Below are positions 23,030 to 34,990 of a DNA stretch of 64,000 bases, piece after piece. Under the pieces are notes generated by a model. The model was not told the origin of the DNA, searched no databases, and saw nothing but the letters and a program-made list of their open reading frames with translations. Position 1 is the first letter of the stretch. Each line of letters opens with the position of its first letter. The position numbers and the translations under genes are program-made. The stretch is from Engraulis encrasicolus. Lineage: Eukaryota; Chordata; Actinopteri; Clupeiformes; Engraulidae. The stretch lies in assembly GCF_034702125.1 (NCBI RefSeq), contig NC_085876.1, forward strand, positions 29,798,079 through 29,862,078, read 5' to 3'.

Positions 23030-26000
23030 TTAGTGTTTCCTGCGTGTGTACTTGATCATGGGGTTGTTGGGGGTGTGGATCATGGTGGTGTAGTTGACGG
23101 TGGGGAAATATCCGTCCACCAGCTCAAAGTCGAAGGTGCGCAGCATGAGGGACCAGATGGTCTTGATCTGCACGTAGGCGAAGTTTTCACCGATACACCT
23201 GTGGCGACCTGGAGGAGAAAACACAAGTCGGAAATGACCAACAGTTCAACTTGTGTGCGATTTTTTTTTCTCCGCAAACCTCAGCTAGCAGGTGCATAGG
23301 AGATTGCCCAGGGGTGATTCATCAGACAATTTGAAAAAACGTACACACACTATCCAATTCGCTTTTTTCTTTAATAATCCTAGAGGACGTTGTGTATTCA
23401 AAAAAGCAGCGAAATGGTCAGAATCCAGGAGTTTTTTTCAAACTGTTGAAATGACCAACAGGAAATGTACAGTCTAAAAGCTACGCAGAAACTACAGGCT
23501 GAGACTAGGCCGAGTCTCAATTGCTCTGAATGGCAAGTCGGTGAACTACTCCCTCCCTAAACTGAGCTGGGACAGGCTGGTCAGATGACACGAATACAGT
23601 GCCTAACTCCCATGTTGTGCTCTATCTTTTAGTATAAAAAGAAGACAATCCGCACACTTCAGGTCTATTTTTGTGCAAAGAAGCTTTACTTGACTTGCAA
23701 GCTTTCGGTCCTTAGAGCTTGCAAGTCAAGTAAAGTTTCTTTGCACAAAAATAGACCTGAAGTGTGCAGATTGTCTTCTTTTTATACAGAAATTTCTACT
23801 GAATCCTGCACCTTCTAAACAGATGAGCGGTGGCCTATCACAACTTAAGCTATCTTTTTGTATAAAAGAAAATAAACTACATTGCTGAGGAATAGAACAG
23901 CATCAGTGGTCTCTTCTTGATTGGCAAAGGAACACAATGCAGGGGATAGCCGGGACAGCAGGGCGTTCCGGCTACAATGGAAACACAGCCTAAGTATGTG
24001 TGTGTGTCTCACCTGCTCCGAAGGGCACGTATGCAAACTTCTCCCCGGCTGCAGGGTTCTCCTGCAGGTAGCGGTCGGGGTTGAACTCCATGCGCTCCAC
24101 CCAGGTGTCCGACAGGCGATGGTTCACCGTGGGAGACACACACACCTGGTGGCCTGCAGGGATGGTGTATCCGGCGATTTTCTGCAACAGGAGACGAGCA
24201 AATAATCAGCCTCTCTCAAAGACAAGTTCTGCTTTTTGAGGCGAAAGAGGAAAAATTACTACTGGTGTCCATGGAGAACAGTGGGGTTGTGCCTAGATTG
24301 GTTGTACGAAATGTCCATGCCATCGGATGCTACTTGTCCTGCTTCCAATGCATTGAATCAAAGGTGTTTGTAGTCACATGAAAAGAGCTAATTCATGTAA
24401 ACTTCAATACGCCATTAGCCTATACTTCATTTGAATTTCTACCATGCTAAAACAAGTTACTGTTGAAGTACCAAGACTTGTGGGCTTTTCCAGCTGACAA
24501 CTTGTCGAGAGAGCTTTCTCTTGAGGGTTTCAAAGTACATTAGAGACACCTACTGGTGGAGTTGTGTACTGCTGCATCTTTGAGGGCTTGTACTGTGTAC
24601 ACTTGTAGTAAGATTGCCTTTTGTTAAACTAATATACCATAACCAGGTATGATTTTGACCTTGAAGTAGGCTAAAGGGTAAATAAGACATCTGACTTTAT
24701 GGATGACATGAAAATAATGCTGATATTTTGACATTTTGGCAATCTTGCCGGGACCCTCACATAACACACTCAAATGTTGTTCTACTTTAATGATAAACCT
24801 CAAAGCCTTTATTTTGCGTAGCACCCTAACCACCTGCTAGGACATGACGTGACTTTGGATCAGCCTCTGTACATGCACTTCAAAAAAATACATACAAAAC
24901 AAAGTCACCAAACTTGCAACCTTGCACATTTGCTCAACATGACTGCCTCATACATCAACCACTCAGGGGAAGCCCTGGTGATGACACAGGGCCAAATGGA
25001 CCAATAGAAGCGTGTGTTATGTACCAGAGGTGTCCGGGCCATCCTCATCATGGTCATAATGGGTGGGCGGAGCCTCAGCGTCTCCTTCAGACAGCGGTCC
25101 AACAGGTGCAGATCCTTCAGCTGCAACAGATGAAAAGAAATACAGTACGTCAACACAACTGTCACCGTCCTATTACCTTACAGGAATTTACTGACAAACA
25201 TAGCTCGCACATCATAACCCCAAGTGAAAGGGTTCATCTGAAGATGTAATACTATACCAAAATCATTTCCCATAAGTCATTTCACTCCGTGGCCATCTTG
25301 GCTACTCCTCAGGGCAGCTATTTCAGATTAGTAAGACCAAGGGCATCTTGGAATGAATCGGGGGTAAAAGGTATAGGACAACTGAGCGATGCACAACCCA
25401 TATGATTGGAATCGCAATGAAAACCAGGTGGGATATGTGCAAGCACACGCCATATTGGTGTTACAAATTGCACCCGTTCATTCCTACGGACACTTTCAGT
25501 GTTTTGTCTCCTCCTATAAACAGTCTCTGACTATACCTGGTCATAGTTGGGGTGTATAATACTGTAATTGGTGAGAGTTGAGATGTACAGTAATATGTAC
25601 TGACTATACCTGGTCGTAGTTGGGGTGTACAGTATACTACTGTAATTGGTGATAGTAGAGATGTACAGTAATATATACTGTACCTGGTCGTAGTTGGGGT
25701 GTACAGTATACTACTGTAATTGGTGATAGTTGAGATGTATAGTAATATGTATTGTACCTGGTCATAGTTGGGGTGTACAGTATAATACTGTAATTGGTGA
25801 TAGTTGAGATGGACAGTAATGTGTACTGTACCTGGTCGTAGTTGGGGTGTACAGTATACTACTGTAATTGGTGATAGTAGAGATGTACAGTAATATATAC
25901 TGTACCTGGTTGTAGTTGGGATATACAGTATACTACTGTAATAGTTTAGATGAACAGTAATGTGTACTGTACCTGGTCGTAGTCGAGAGGGGGCAGGTCA

Positions 26001-28913
26001 TCTCCGCAGGCAGTCTTCTGCTCCTGGTAGCACCGCTCCTGCAGGGGGCGATCTCTGGCCAGGAAGAAGCCCATCCAGGCCGAGGTGGTGGAGGAGGTGT
26101 GCTGTCCCGCCAGCAGCAGGCCAATGAGCATGCCCGCGATCTCGTCGTCGTTCAGAGGACGCCCGTCTCTATAGGGGTAGAGTAGCGAGAAGCGGGATTT
26201 AATGGTGTAGAATATTTTTTTTTAATCCTGGATCCGCATCATGATCCGGATCACCACCAAAATAGCTTGCTCGAGGGCACTTCTACCATGGATGGAGGTG
26301 TAGGGAGAGGTCGGTTAGGATTGGAACCTACAACCGTCAGGTTGAAAGACCAGCTCTCTAACTCGATTAGGCAACAACTGCCCCATAAGGCCATGGCTGC
26401 CCCGTATTTCAAATGGCCTCCTCCTCAGCCTACTCACTTGTAAGTCTATGAAGGTTTAGTTTTAATCGAAAGGAATTAATAAATGTCTGCAACTCTGTTC
26501 AATGCTCCATATGTTTAATGGCATTAATGTCCGCAATCCGAAATGTTGTGCCATTAAATATTTGGGAGCATATAACAGTGTTGCAGACATTTACTATTTC
26601 CTTTTAGTTATCTTGTTATGTCCAGCACCTGTGCCACTGATCTCTGCTTTTTAAGTTTTAATATGTAAGATGGTCTGTCTCCTCCTCATCCTACTCACTT
26701 GTAAGTGGAATCTATGAGTGTCTGTAGGATGTCCTCCTCTTTCTTTTCGGCCTGGCGGCGTTTCTGGATGACCTTGTAGAAGATGTCCTTGATCTCCCGG
26801 TGAGCTCTGTCCCTCTTCCTGGACACACATGAGGACAAGATAAGATGGCAGTCGCACACACAGTGTTTCCCCAAGACCAAAGCTGCATCCATAAAGTCCC
26901 CCTACTTGCCTTTCTATGTACGATAGAAGGCAAAAAATAAGGAAGTGACAATATAGTGTGTCCGAATACCCTAGCCTAGTAGGCTTTCAACCAGGAGGCG
27001 AATGGTACCCGGATGGCTCTCTATATCCAGTCATATTTGTAGTTGGCAAACGATTTTTACCCACATGAGATGTTTTTTATGCGATATGGATCCCCTTGGG
27101 TCTGGAATAAATTATTGAATTGCAAGTGTATACATGGGTTCTGAATTTTTGTTTTCTCCTGGCTGCGCGACACTAGCTGCGCACAGCTCAACCTCTGGTA
27201 GCCATCCAGGCAGCAGCCAGGCAGCATGTGAGAATCCCCCGTCCAGGTCAGTGTATGTTACACTACAATACATGACATTCAGTAGGGGTCCTACAATGAC
27301 TGGCGCCCCGGGCGACACCACCTTCCAACAGTGGCCCCTTCCACTGTGAAAAAAGCCCAACCCCTCATCCCCCCATAACGCCTGATAACAACCACTAATA
27401 CCATGTTATTGCAATAGCGTGGTCATAGCACAAAAATACCATGTTAATAGCGCTAATTGACGATTTTCACAACGTAGTCAGGGGCAAGGTTTCGCGATGG
27501 TGCTGCCCCCTCACGGGTGCTGCCACTGGCAGTTGCTGGGTTGGCCTGCCCCTAGGACCGCCCCTGAACATATTACATCAGAGGTCCCCAACATTTCTGG
27601 GTCTGAGGGCTACCAAGGGCTACCCGAGGACTACTGAGGGCTACGCAAGGGCTATTTTTGTTAAAAATCCTCTACTGATGTCATGGCACCATTCTCAATC
27701 ACACTATTATTGAATGATAATTTGCCTACAGGCTATAAAGAATAAATAATATGCCTGCGGCAAATAATATGCCTGCGCCACGTTGTTGACACCTACGTAT
27801 TACATTATATCACACTACATAGTGATGATACCTGAAGCTGGGTAGCGGTAGCCATCCGGGCAGCAGCCAGGCGGCGTGTGAGAATCCCCCGTCCAGGTCA
27901 GCGTACAGCTGGGCCACCTTCTCGTCCAGCATGCCCCTGATCTCCTTACCGTGCAGACAACGACTGGCCGTCAAGATGATCAGCTCAGACAGCGCCTCAA
28001 ACAGGTCTGATGGAGACAGGAGATGGGAATTACATTACATTACACTACACTACATTACATTACATTACAATATGCTACATTACATTACATTACAATATGC
28101 TACATTACATTACACTACACACTATTTCTCTGACAGGGGCTCAAAGAGGTCTGATGGAGAACACAGGAGGAGGGAATTACATTACATGGCATTGCATTGC
28201 ATTATTCTGTGTTTTATTTCTCTATACTACACTACTTCACATAACACTACACTGCTGTACACTACATTACACTACCCTACAATACTCTACTACACTGCAT
28301 TACACTAAATTACACTACATTACCCTACACTACTCTCCTACAATAGAAGATGATGAAACACTCAAAATACTGAAATCCCCATGGCAGTAAGGTGTGTTTT
28401 GTGAAAATGAATGTGAATGAGCTGACACCTGAGCTGCTTCAGAAAGGGAAGCTAGCCTTGTATTTTAGCGTTTAGTAAAAGGTCATTGTTATGTTACGTT
28501 ATGATTGTATTAGTAGCCTATAATAACCACTCTTATTCATTTTAACACTGGGCCCTTCTTTACCTTGAACATGTGTGCTTGTGAGTTTTTTTCCACTGTG
28601 GTCACTGTTCCGTAATATTAAGACATAATTATGTTGTGATTGTATGTGATGATAATGATGATGAATGTAATCTAATCTACAAAATGCAACCAGAGGTGGA
28701 AAGAGGACCAAAAGGGAACTGCTTGGAAACATGGAAACCATTCCTTTTGTGTGAAGTGAGGTTACAGTAGTATCTTGATAGCTTGTGTCAACATTATGGA
28801 GCTGAGCAAATTCAATTTAGAGCAAAATGTGTGTGTGAAATTCCCACAAATTGCATCACGATGAGATAGTAGCGGGAGATTATGAGGCCACACAAATACC
28901 TCAGATTACCGGC

Positions 28914-28946
<33 letters not shown>

Positions 28947-31738
28947 CATTCCTGATACTCTCGCTTTTACTCAAATTGGTCGCTGCACGTGGTGCCACTG
29001 AGGTCTGTCTGAATTACGTAATCCCAGTCACGTTAGGTAACTAAGATGAAAAATGCACCAAAACAGCGACCACGTGGTTTAAATGCTGAGCATGCACTCA
29101 AAGCTGATGATGTGTTTACCTCTTACTCTTGTCTCCAATGTAGCCCAACCAAGAGAGATATGGTATCAAAACTGCAGTTTTTACAGGAGCTTTAGTGCAG
29201 TGAATGCAGTGTTTGGTACACAGGAAATACTGCATTTTCATGAAGCATGCGGTCGTGTTTTGGACACGAAAACACTGTAAGAATGAAGAAAAAACAGTTT
29301 ACAATAAGGGCAAAGCTGATATGTTGTGCCTCTTACTTTTGACTCCGCTGTCGCCCCAGCGAGAGAAGTAGTCCCTGGTCTCCTCCTCGATGACCTCCAC
29401 GTGCTGCTTGAAGTGGGCGATGTTCAGACCCGTCTTCAACATCTTCTTCTGCTCCAGAAATATCTGCAGAGACACAGGGAGTGTAGGATGAGGAGAGAGA
29501 CAGGGGGTTTAGAACAAGGAGAGAGAGAGAGCGGATGGACACAGGACTTATGGAACAAGTACACCAGGCGCGACTACAGCAACACTGGCAACGGAAGTAA
29601 TTAACTTTGTATAGGTGACGCTGGCGACAGAGGACACAAAAGGGATTCGGGCGACTTGAGTGACTTGAGCTAGCCTGGGAACTCCCATACTTCCTTTTAC
29701 TTCTACACAATCATTGCGATCTGATCTCACTTGTGATTAGGTCTGGTGGTAACCAGGCAAGACTTGAGCGACAGTTTGTGGTCAGGCTCGTTGGCATGAC
29801 AGGGGAAGGGAGTGTGATGGAGCACTAGGGTTGTGGGTGTGTTCTGACTGTCTCCCTATAAGCTGAAGTTGGCCAGAAGTTGTTACCACAGTCACCCACA
29901 ACCCTAGTGATGATCACTCCATCACACTGGCCATCCCCGTCTCCCTATAAGAGTCATCTGAAGTTGGCCAAGTTGCTACCATGCTGCTGTGTACATGTTT
30001 TCAGAGCCACTGACAGCTTAGGCCCGGACCTCCCATACCAGTAGACTTGGCCCCTACTGTAAAATGTAATGAGGACCCAACTCTGGGCCACCTCTCTCCC
30101 TGGTGTAACGGAGGCCAAGTAGCAGAGTGTGGCATGGAACACTCTCCCTCCCGAAGCCTCATACAGTTTCGGTAGCCCTGAGCTATCGGACTGGTCCTTT
30201 AGCTCAGCAGTATTGTGCTGTGACTCCCATACCCGAGCTGTGACGTTGACCAGGAGGTGGTGGGTTCCAGCCCCGAGTGGCGGACATAACCGTCCCCCCT
30301 GGGATAACCGTCCCCCCTGTCAGCAGGGTGGGATTAAGATGGCCCACGGCCCTAGGCTACAGGTTGCTTTGGGGACGCCTTAAGACAAATTTGGCAAAAA
30401 AATTACATGTAAGCTAGGAATTCAGAATATGTCTGGCAACAGTGGAGTATTAATAAGATTTAAAACTATGATGCATGACAGACACATTTTTCAATATCAC
30501 ATCTCCTCACAATTCGGCCATTTTTTGTTTACTTTTGGCTTATGGGGGTCCCCTGGCAGGTGGGGGACCCTAGGCTTCAGCCACATCTAGCCTGTGTGTA
30601 AATCAGGCCCTACCTATCAGCTCCTCTACAAGTGTTTACCGGGTTTGGGCAGTCGTAGGCGACCCCTTTTCCGAAGACGGGTGTGGTGAGTCTGGAGTAG
30701 ACGTCCTCCGCGTTCAGGTCCTCATTCTTGCTGTTGAACAGCAGAGTGGCGGCGTCGCTTCCAAGCAGGTATGTGAAGGTACTACCCACCATGGTGAAGC
30801 TGAAGACCGGCCCATACTTCATAAAATCATATTAAATACAGATGAATGTTAGTGCAGTTAAGAACATGCCATTTTAGAGCATACTGTCTGCAGATGTCCT
30901 TGCCCATATGAAAAAAAATATTTGTAAAATAATCAATGTAAAATTTGTAAAAATGATACATGGCAAAATAGGTTTTACAGGTCACAATGCATCCTGCAAA
31001 AGTAGCCCATTATTAGTTATTTTGTATCTATTAATTGATTATTAATGGGGCGGCCGTGGCCTAGTGGTTAAGGAGATTGGCTTTAGAATAGAGGGTTGTA
31101 GGTTCGAATCGCCTCTTCTGCCCCCTATCTCACTCCATAGCTAAAGTGCCATCAAGGCACCCCACATTGTTACAGGACTGTAAATCAACACTCTGTGCAT
31201 TAAATATTGTGCGTAGTATAGCAATAACAGCATGCATTATAGCATAGTAATTAAGCTATTTCTTCTTTACAGGGTGGTGCGCAATTAGTAGGCTACTACA
31301 GTAGTCATCATCATTGGTGTTGCGCGTCTCACCTTCGCGTAGGCATTCTCCAAGAACTCGATGGGACTTTTACCAAAAGCGACTGCATGGCCAAGGAATG
31401 GAATACTGGATGGAATGAATGGAGGACTCGTCTAGAAGAGAAAAGAAATACAAGAACAACGTTTAGAAACATCTGACCCAGTTTCCAGTTTTTCAGAAGC
31501 CTGTACGACGTTGCATTAATCCTATTGATGTCAAGTTCAGAGTGCGCCGTCAGTGCCCTGGCTTACTTACTGCGTCTTTGTCCGTGGCTGACATCTGTTT
31601 ATACACCAACTTGGAAAAATATCCCAATGTGAGGGTGAACACAGACGTTGCCAGGACCATTGATGTGAAGTTGCTATTCATCTTCTCCACAGCATTTTCT
31701 ATCAGCAAGCTGCTGACGTGAAACAAATGACTACTCAT
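23030..31738 (-). CDS. cyp51a1: Lanosterol 14-alpha-demethylase (cytochrome P450 51A1), complete
   Basis: ER-membrane P450 that removes the 14-alpha-methyl group of lanosterol/dihydrolanosterol in cholesterol synthesis. Ten exons (minus strand order): 31571–31738, 31333–31431, 30640–30816, 29337–29463, 27832–28006, 26699–26818, 25973–26168, 25025–25120, 24013–24181, 23030–23208. All have GT–AG borders and the phases join to 501 codons, close to the roughly 500-aa family length. A hydrophobic N-terminal anchor lies in exon 1. I-helix AGQHTSS is at residues 309–315, ExxR at E367–R370, and the haem loop FGAGRHRCIG has ligand C447. ATG at 31738 is preferred; an in-frame ATG 51 bp upstream (31789) gives a longer, less family-like N-terminus. 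The gene sits between akap9 and lrrd1 as in mammals. Odd: introns beside exons 5 and 7 carry duplicated exon pieces (25535–25975, 27185–27260, 28138–28186). Confidence 0.98.
23632..23787. repeat. Foldback hairpin in cyp51a1 intron 9
   Basis: The left arm gtataaaaagaagacaatc … cttgcaagc pairs with its near-perfect reverse complement; about 70-bp arms, centre near 23709. Confidence 0.9.
25535..25972 (-). repeat. Donor-junction array after cyp51a1 exon 7
   Basis: Six copies (period about 74 bp) of the minus-strand sequence ccccaactacgaccag/gtacag; the exon 7 end is TACGACCAG with donor GTACAG. The copies lie at about 25535, 25608, 25682, 25756, 25830 and 25904. Confidence 0.95.
26290..26410 (-). 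mobile_element. tRNA-derived SINE head, reverse orientation
   Basis: The minus strand has ttagagagctggtctttcaa then ggttgtaggttccaatcc, a tRNA-like A/B box layout, in cyp51a1 intron 6. Confidence 0.5.
27185..27260 (-). repeat. cyp51a1: Duplicated fragment of cyp51a1 exon 5
   Basis: Encodes [18 protein letters not shown], the same as residues near the end of exon 5 (27832–28006), with a few base changes. It lies about 600 bp downstream in the intron and is not flanked by proper splice sites. Confidence 0.85.
28016..28320. repeat. (TTACA)n-rich tract with an acceptor-junction copy of cyp51a1 exon 5
   Basis: 28138–28186 repeats the exon 5 start and acceptor context (ctcaaacaggtctgatggag … gggaattacattac). 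The surrounding DNA is degenerate acattac pentamers. Confidence 0.85.
30330..30612. mobile_element. MITE-like element
   Basis: Inverted-looking ends cagggtgggattaaga and gtaaatcaggccct enclose gccctaggctacagg / gaccctaggcttcagcc. Related pieces lie at about 35733–35890 and 40563–40757. Confidence 0.45.
31047..31215 (+). mobile_element. tRNA-derived SINE (third family)
   Basis: The head ggccgtggcctagtggttaa … gtaggttcgaatcgcctc is strongly tRNA-like; the tail has gctaaagtgccatcaaggcac. Confidence 0.75.
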
Positions 31739-31939
31739 TTTTCCGCGTCCTGAAAGGTCTTGCCAGGCGTCAAAATATGAATTCCACAAAGATTAGCTTC
31801 AGTTCGGTCCGATATGAAATGACCAAGCACAATTTCCTTTGGTCGTCTGTACCATTCATCCGACGGTATTCCTTGAGGGTCTGTATGAATGCGGTGTCGC
31901 TCGCATTATTGGTTCAACTCGCCTACCTGTAAATATGAC

Positions 31940-32110
31940 TTTGATCCCACCCCCCGCCTGACGGGAGGCGTTCGCCTATTGGCTGCTGTACCGTGCCAAT
32001 CAAATAACTCCATGATCCGCATCCAGACCTGCACATATGATTGGTTGTCCCCGCCTGAACTGATGTCTGACTATATGATGTCATTTGCCATAGGTTCAGC
32101 ATCACATTGG
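31940..32110 (-). promoter_or_regulatory. cyp51a1: Probable cyp51a1 promoter with CCAAT boxes and GC-rich elements
   Basis: About 200–370 bp upstream of the cyp51a1 ATG there are three CCAAT/ATTGG boxes (31978–31982, 31996–32000, 32040–32044), C-rich Sp1-like stretches (cccaccccccgcc near 31947) and a TGACG half-CRE near 31959. Mammalian CYP51A1 is known to be driven by SREBP with NF-Y, Sp1 and CREB/CREM sites. The match here is by eye, and no clean sterol response element was verified. Confidence 0.4.
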
Positions 32111-32893
32111 TTGGGGACAACTTCACCTCCCACGAATCACATTATCGACCCTTTACAGTGCCTTTCGCCTATCTGGCTGACTAGTAGCCTAACTGACCAT
32201 TATGTTGCTGATTATACACAGATAATTAGATGTATCCAATGAAATAAAAGTGCATTAAGCAAATGATATCTGCTACATCAGCATAATAAAGTATTAAAAT
32301 TGCCCTAAAGATTTCTGGATATCTCTGGTTTATGTGTATTATAACATGCACTATGAATTGTAGAGCACTGTAAGTTTGACCAAATCTTATGCTTTCAGGA
32401 ATGCTGTGTGATTTACGGTGGTGTCTAGTAGACCAGTGGTGGGGCAGGGGGGGTCATGTTCCATTGCTGATGCTGGCTAGAGTAATACTTTGTATCTTGT
32501 ACATTATTTGTATATTTTGTATATTTATATTTTTTATATTATTTGTAAAGGCCTAGATTATGCGCACCATCTGCATATCATGCGCACCATCTCTTATAAA
32601 TCTGATTTCTAATCTGATTTGAATCTGATTTCAGCCTGCCTTTGGTCAAATAACAAACATATCTCCAAGCATGTAGAATTCTAATGTGGAACAGCACTTT
32701 ACATAGTAGTCACAAGTTAATACTGTCTTAATCCGAGTTTGACAAATTAAAGAATTGACTTCATTGCAATTGTGCGATAAATCAATAAAAAGAAAACATG
32801 ATGTTTGTCACTTTACAACTCCTGAAAGAAGAATAAAAAGTTAAATGAGAATAAAATTTATGACTACATTCATGGTTTTACTTAAAACAAGAT

Positions 32894-32899
32894 TTTAAT
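32894..32899 (-). terminator. lrrd1: Candidate poly(A) signal of lrrd1 (ATTAAA)
   Basis: Minus-strand ATTAAA about 90 bp beyond the lrrd1 stop. It is a variant hexamer chosen only by position. Confidence 0.3.
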
Positions 32900-32989
32900 A
32901 CACGTTCTCCTTCATCTAGTGTTAAATCGACAAGAACTCCGGAAGACAAGAAGTTTAGCAGTCTAGAAGCACAGCCGTCTTGAGGGCGT

Positions 32990-34899
32990 TCAGAGTCGTA
33001 TGGCTTTGGCGTAGATCTTAATGGCTTGGGCCTGGGCAGAGAGGCTATGGAAGCCGGCTAGGACCAGGCCCCTGACCAGCTGGTCGGCGATGGTGGCGGG
33101 ACTGGTGTCCCGAGGGTAGACCTTCCTCCACAGCTCCAACGCCATCATCGTCCGCTCACTGACCGCTAGGCTGCGGAGAAGCGTGCAATTAGAAAAGTAG
33201 AATAAGAAGTACATCCATAATGCAAGTACAACTCTAGTGCACCGGGCTGGACTGGGACGATAAAATCAACCGGGCATTTTGGCACCTCACACACGCACAA
33301 CCCGATTTTTGAACTATATCCTGACCCGGCCCACTGGCTATATTGAAGACGGACCACTGGGCCGCCCCCTCTAATCTGTGGGCCAGGCCCAAAGGGAAAA
33401 ACAAAGGTAGGAAAACACAACAGTGTCGGCCCCTGGTACTGTCGGCCCACCGGGAAAATACCCTTTATACAATTGTTGGATCCGGTCAATTTATTTTGAC
33501 TACGAGATAGAATGATGGCGAGTTCAAAATGCGCGGCCCTGGATACATTCTAACCACGGCGGAGTGATTATTAGGCGTGATGAGTCTCCGGGGATGATGT
33601 CCACCTAGACATCATCCTCCTCACCGACGCGTAGAATGCCAGTAGAACGCGTCTCATCCAATCAGATATCGCAAAATAAATTGACCGGATCTAACTATTG
33701 TATAATGTGCAATTATGTGTATTAGGTCTTTGTGTATTGTTGTGTATTTGAGTATTTATGTAAGCTGACAGATATCCTTCAGGATACTGCTACTGCTCTA
33801 CTAATGCAAGTACAACTGTAGTACATGGCATTAGGGCCTACATAGTTGTTGTACCAGTTATTCCACTGTCCCTAAGGAGGTAGAAACACTGCAGTTGTGT
33901 CACAGAAAAAAGTGAAATCCCACGCACAACTTCAACCCAACCAGTTCAAAATACGCAGATGACAAGACTGCTCTATAGTAAATACATGTAACTGTCCCCT
34001 GTGTTGGAAGGAAACTCTGGCTGGACTTTTCCTTTACTTTTCCCTTACTTTTGACACCTCCGATGCTGCATAGATGAATGCAAAACTAATAACTAAGACA
34101 GACAAACATAAGGACATTTTACTCTTTTCATAGGGATTATACTTGAAGTTAAGAGCTACTTTTCAAAATCCTTTACTATACCCCTTTCCAAAAATATTCA
34201 CAAATTATGTCTTTTTAATGGGCAGCAACCGAAATCAATAAAAAACGGTCTTTCATAGCATTTTGGAAAAGCAATCTTTTAAATGTATTACTAAAATAAA
34301 TGTTTCACTAACATGACATCACACTACTAACATGACATGCCTTCTTCTAATACTGATGTAGTGTATGTCTCCTCATGAACTTCAGGCCATTTACATATTT
34401 GCAACATGATGCCACAACTTAAACAACTTCAAATGAAATTTGTCTGAATGTAAAAAAAAAATGGGCGTATCACGATTCTGCCATCTTGCACCACGGTACA
34501 GTATCATCACTGTGCATACTGTATTGCGATTTCTCGGTTCGATACAATATCGCTACAGCCCTATCCTGTACCTTTGCACGACTGGGTCCAGCATCAGGGC
34601 TTCCGGAGGGACTCGAAATCTCTCACACAGGTGACTGAAGTCCTCCTCCGGCACATTGTTGGCCACAAACCGAAACATCTTTCGCAGAATGTGCTCTGGA
34701 AAGCAAGACACAGTAATAACAAACCAGATTATGCCATTGTACTGTATATCTGTATGACTAAATAAAATCTGATCAACATCTTTTGTTGCAAAGGAATGTG
34801 GCATGAATTATGCTAATGTTTATGCTGCAAAGTGAGATCTTATGTCAAAATAAACATTAGGGCTCTACAGTATTGCCCTAGGGTGTGTGATATGCTACA

Positions 34900-34990
<91 letters not shown>

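Noticed and set aside
31736..31789. Upstream ATG of cyp51a1 (MWNSYFDAWQ…) as the start
   Set aside because: It gives a hydrophilic N-terminal extension unlike the family; the ATG at 31738 leads directly to the membrane anchor region.
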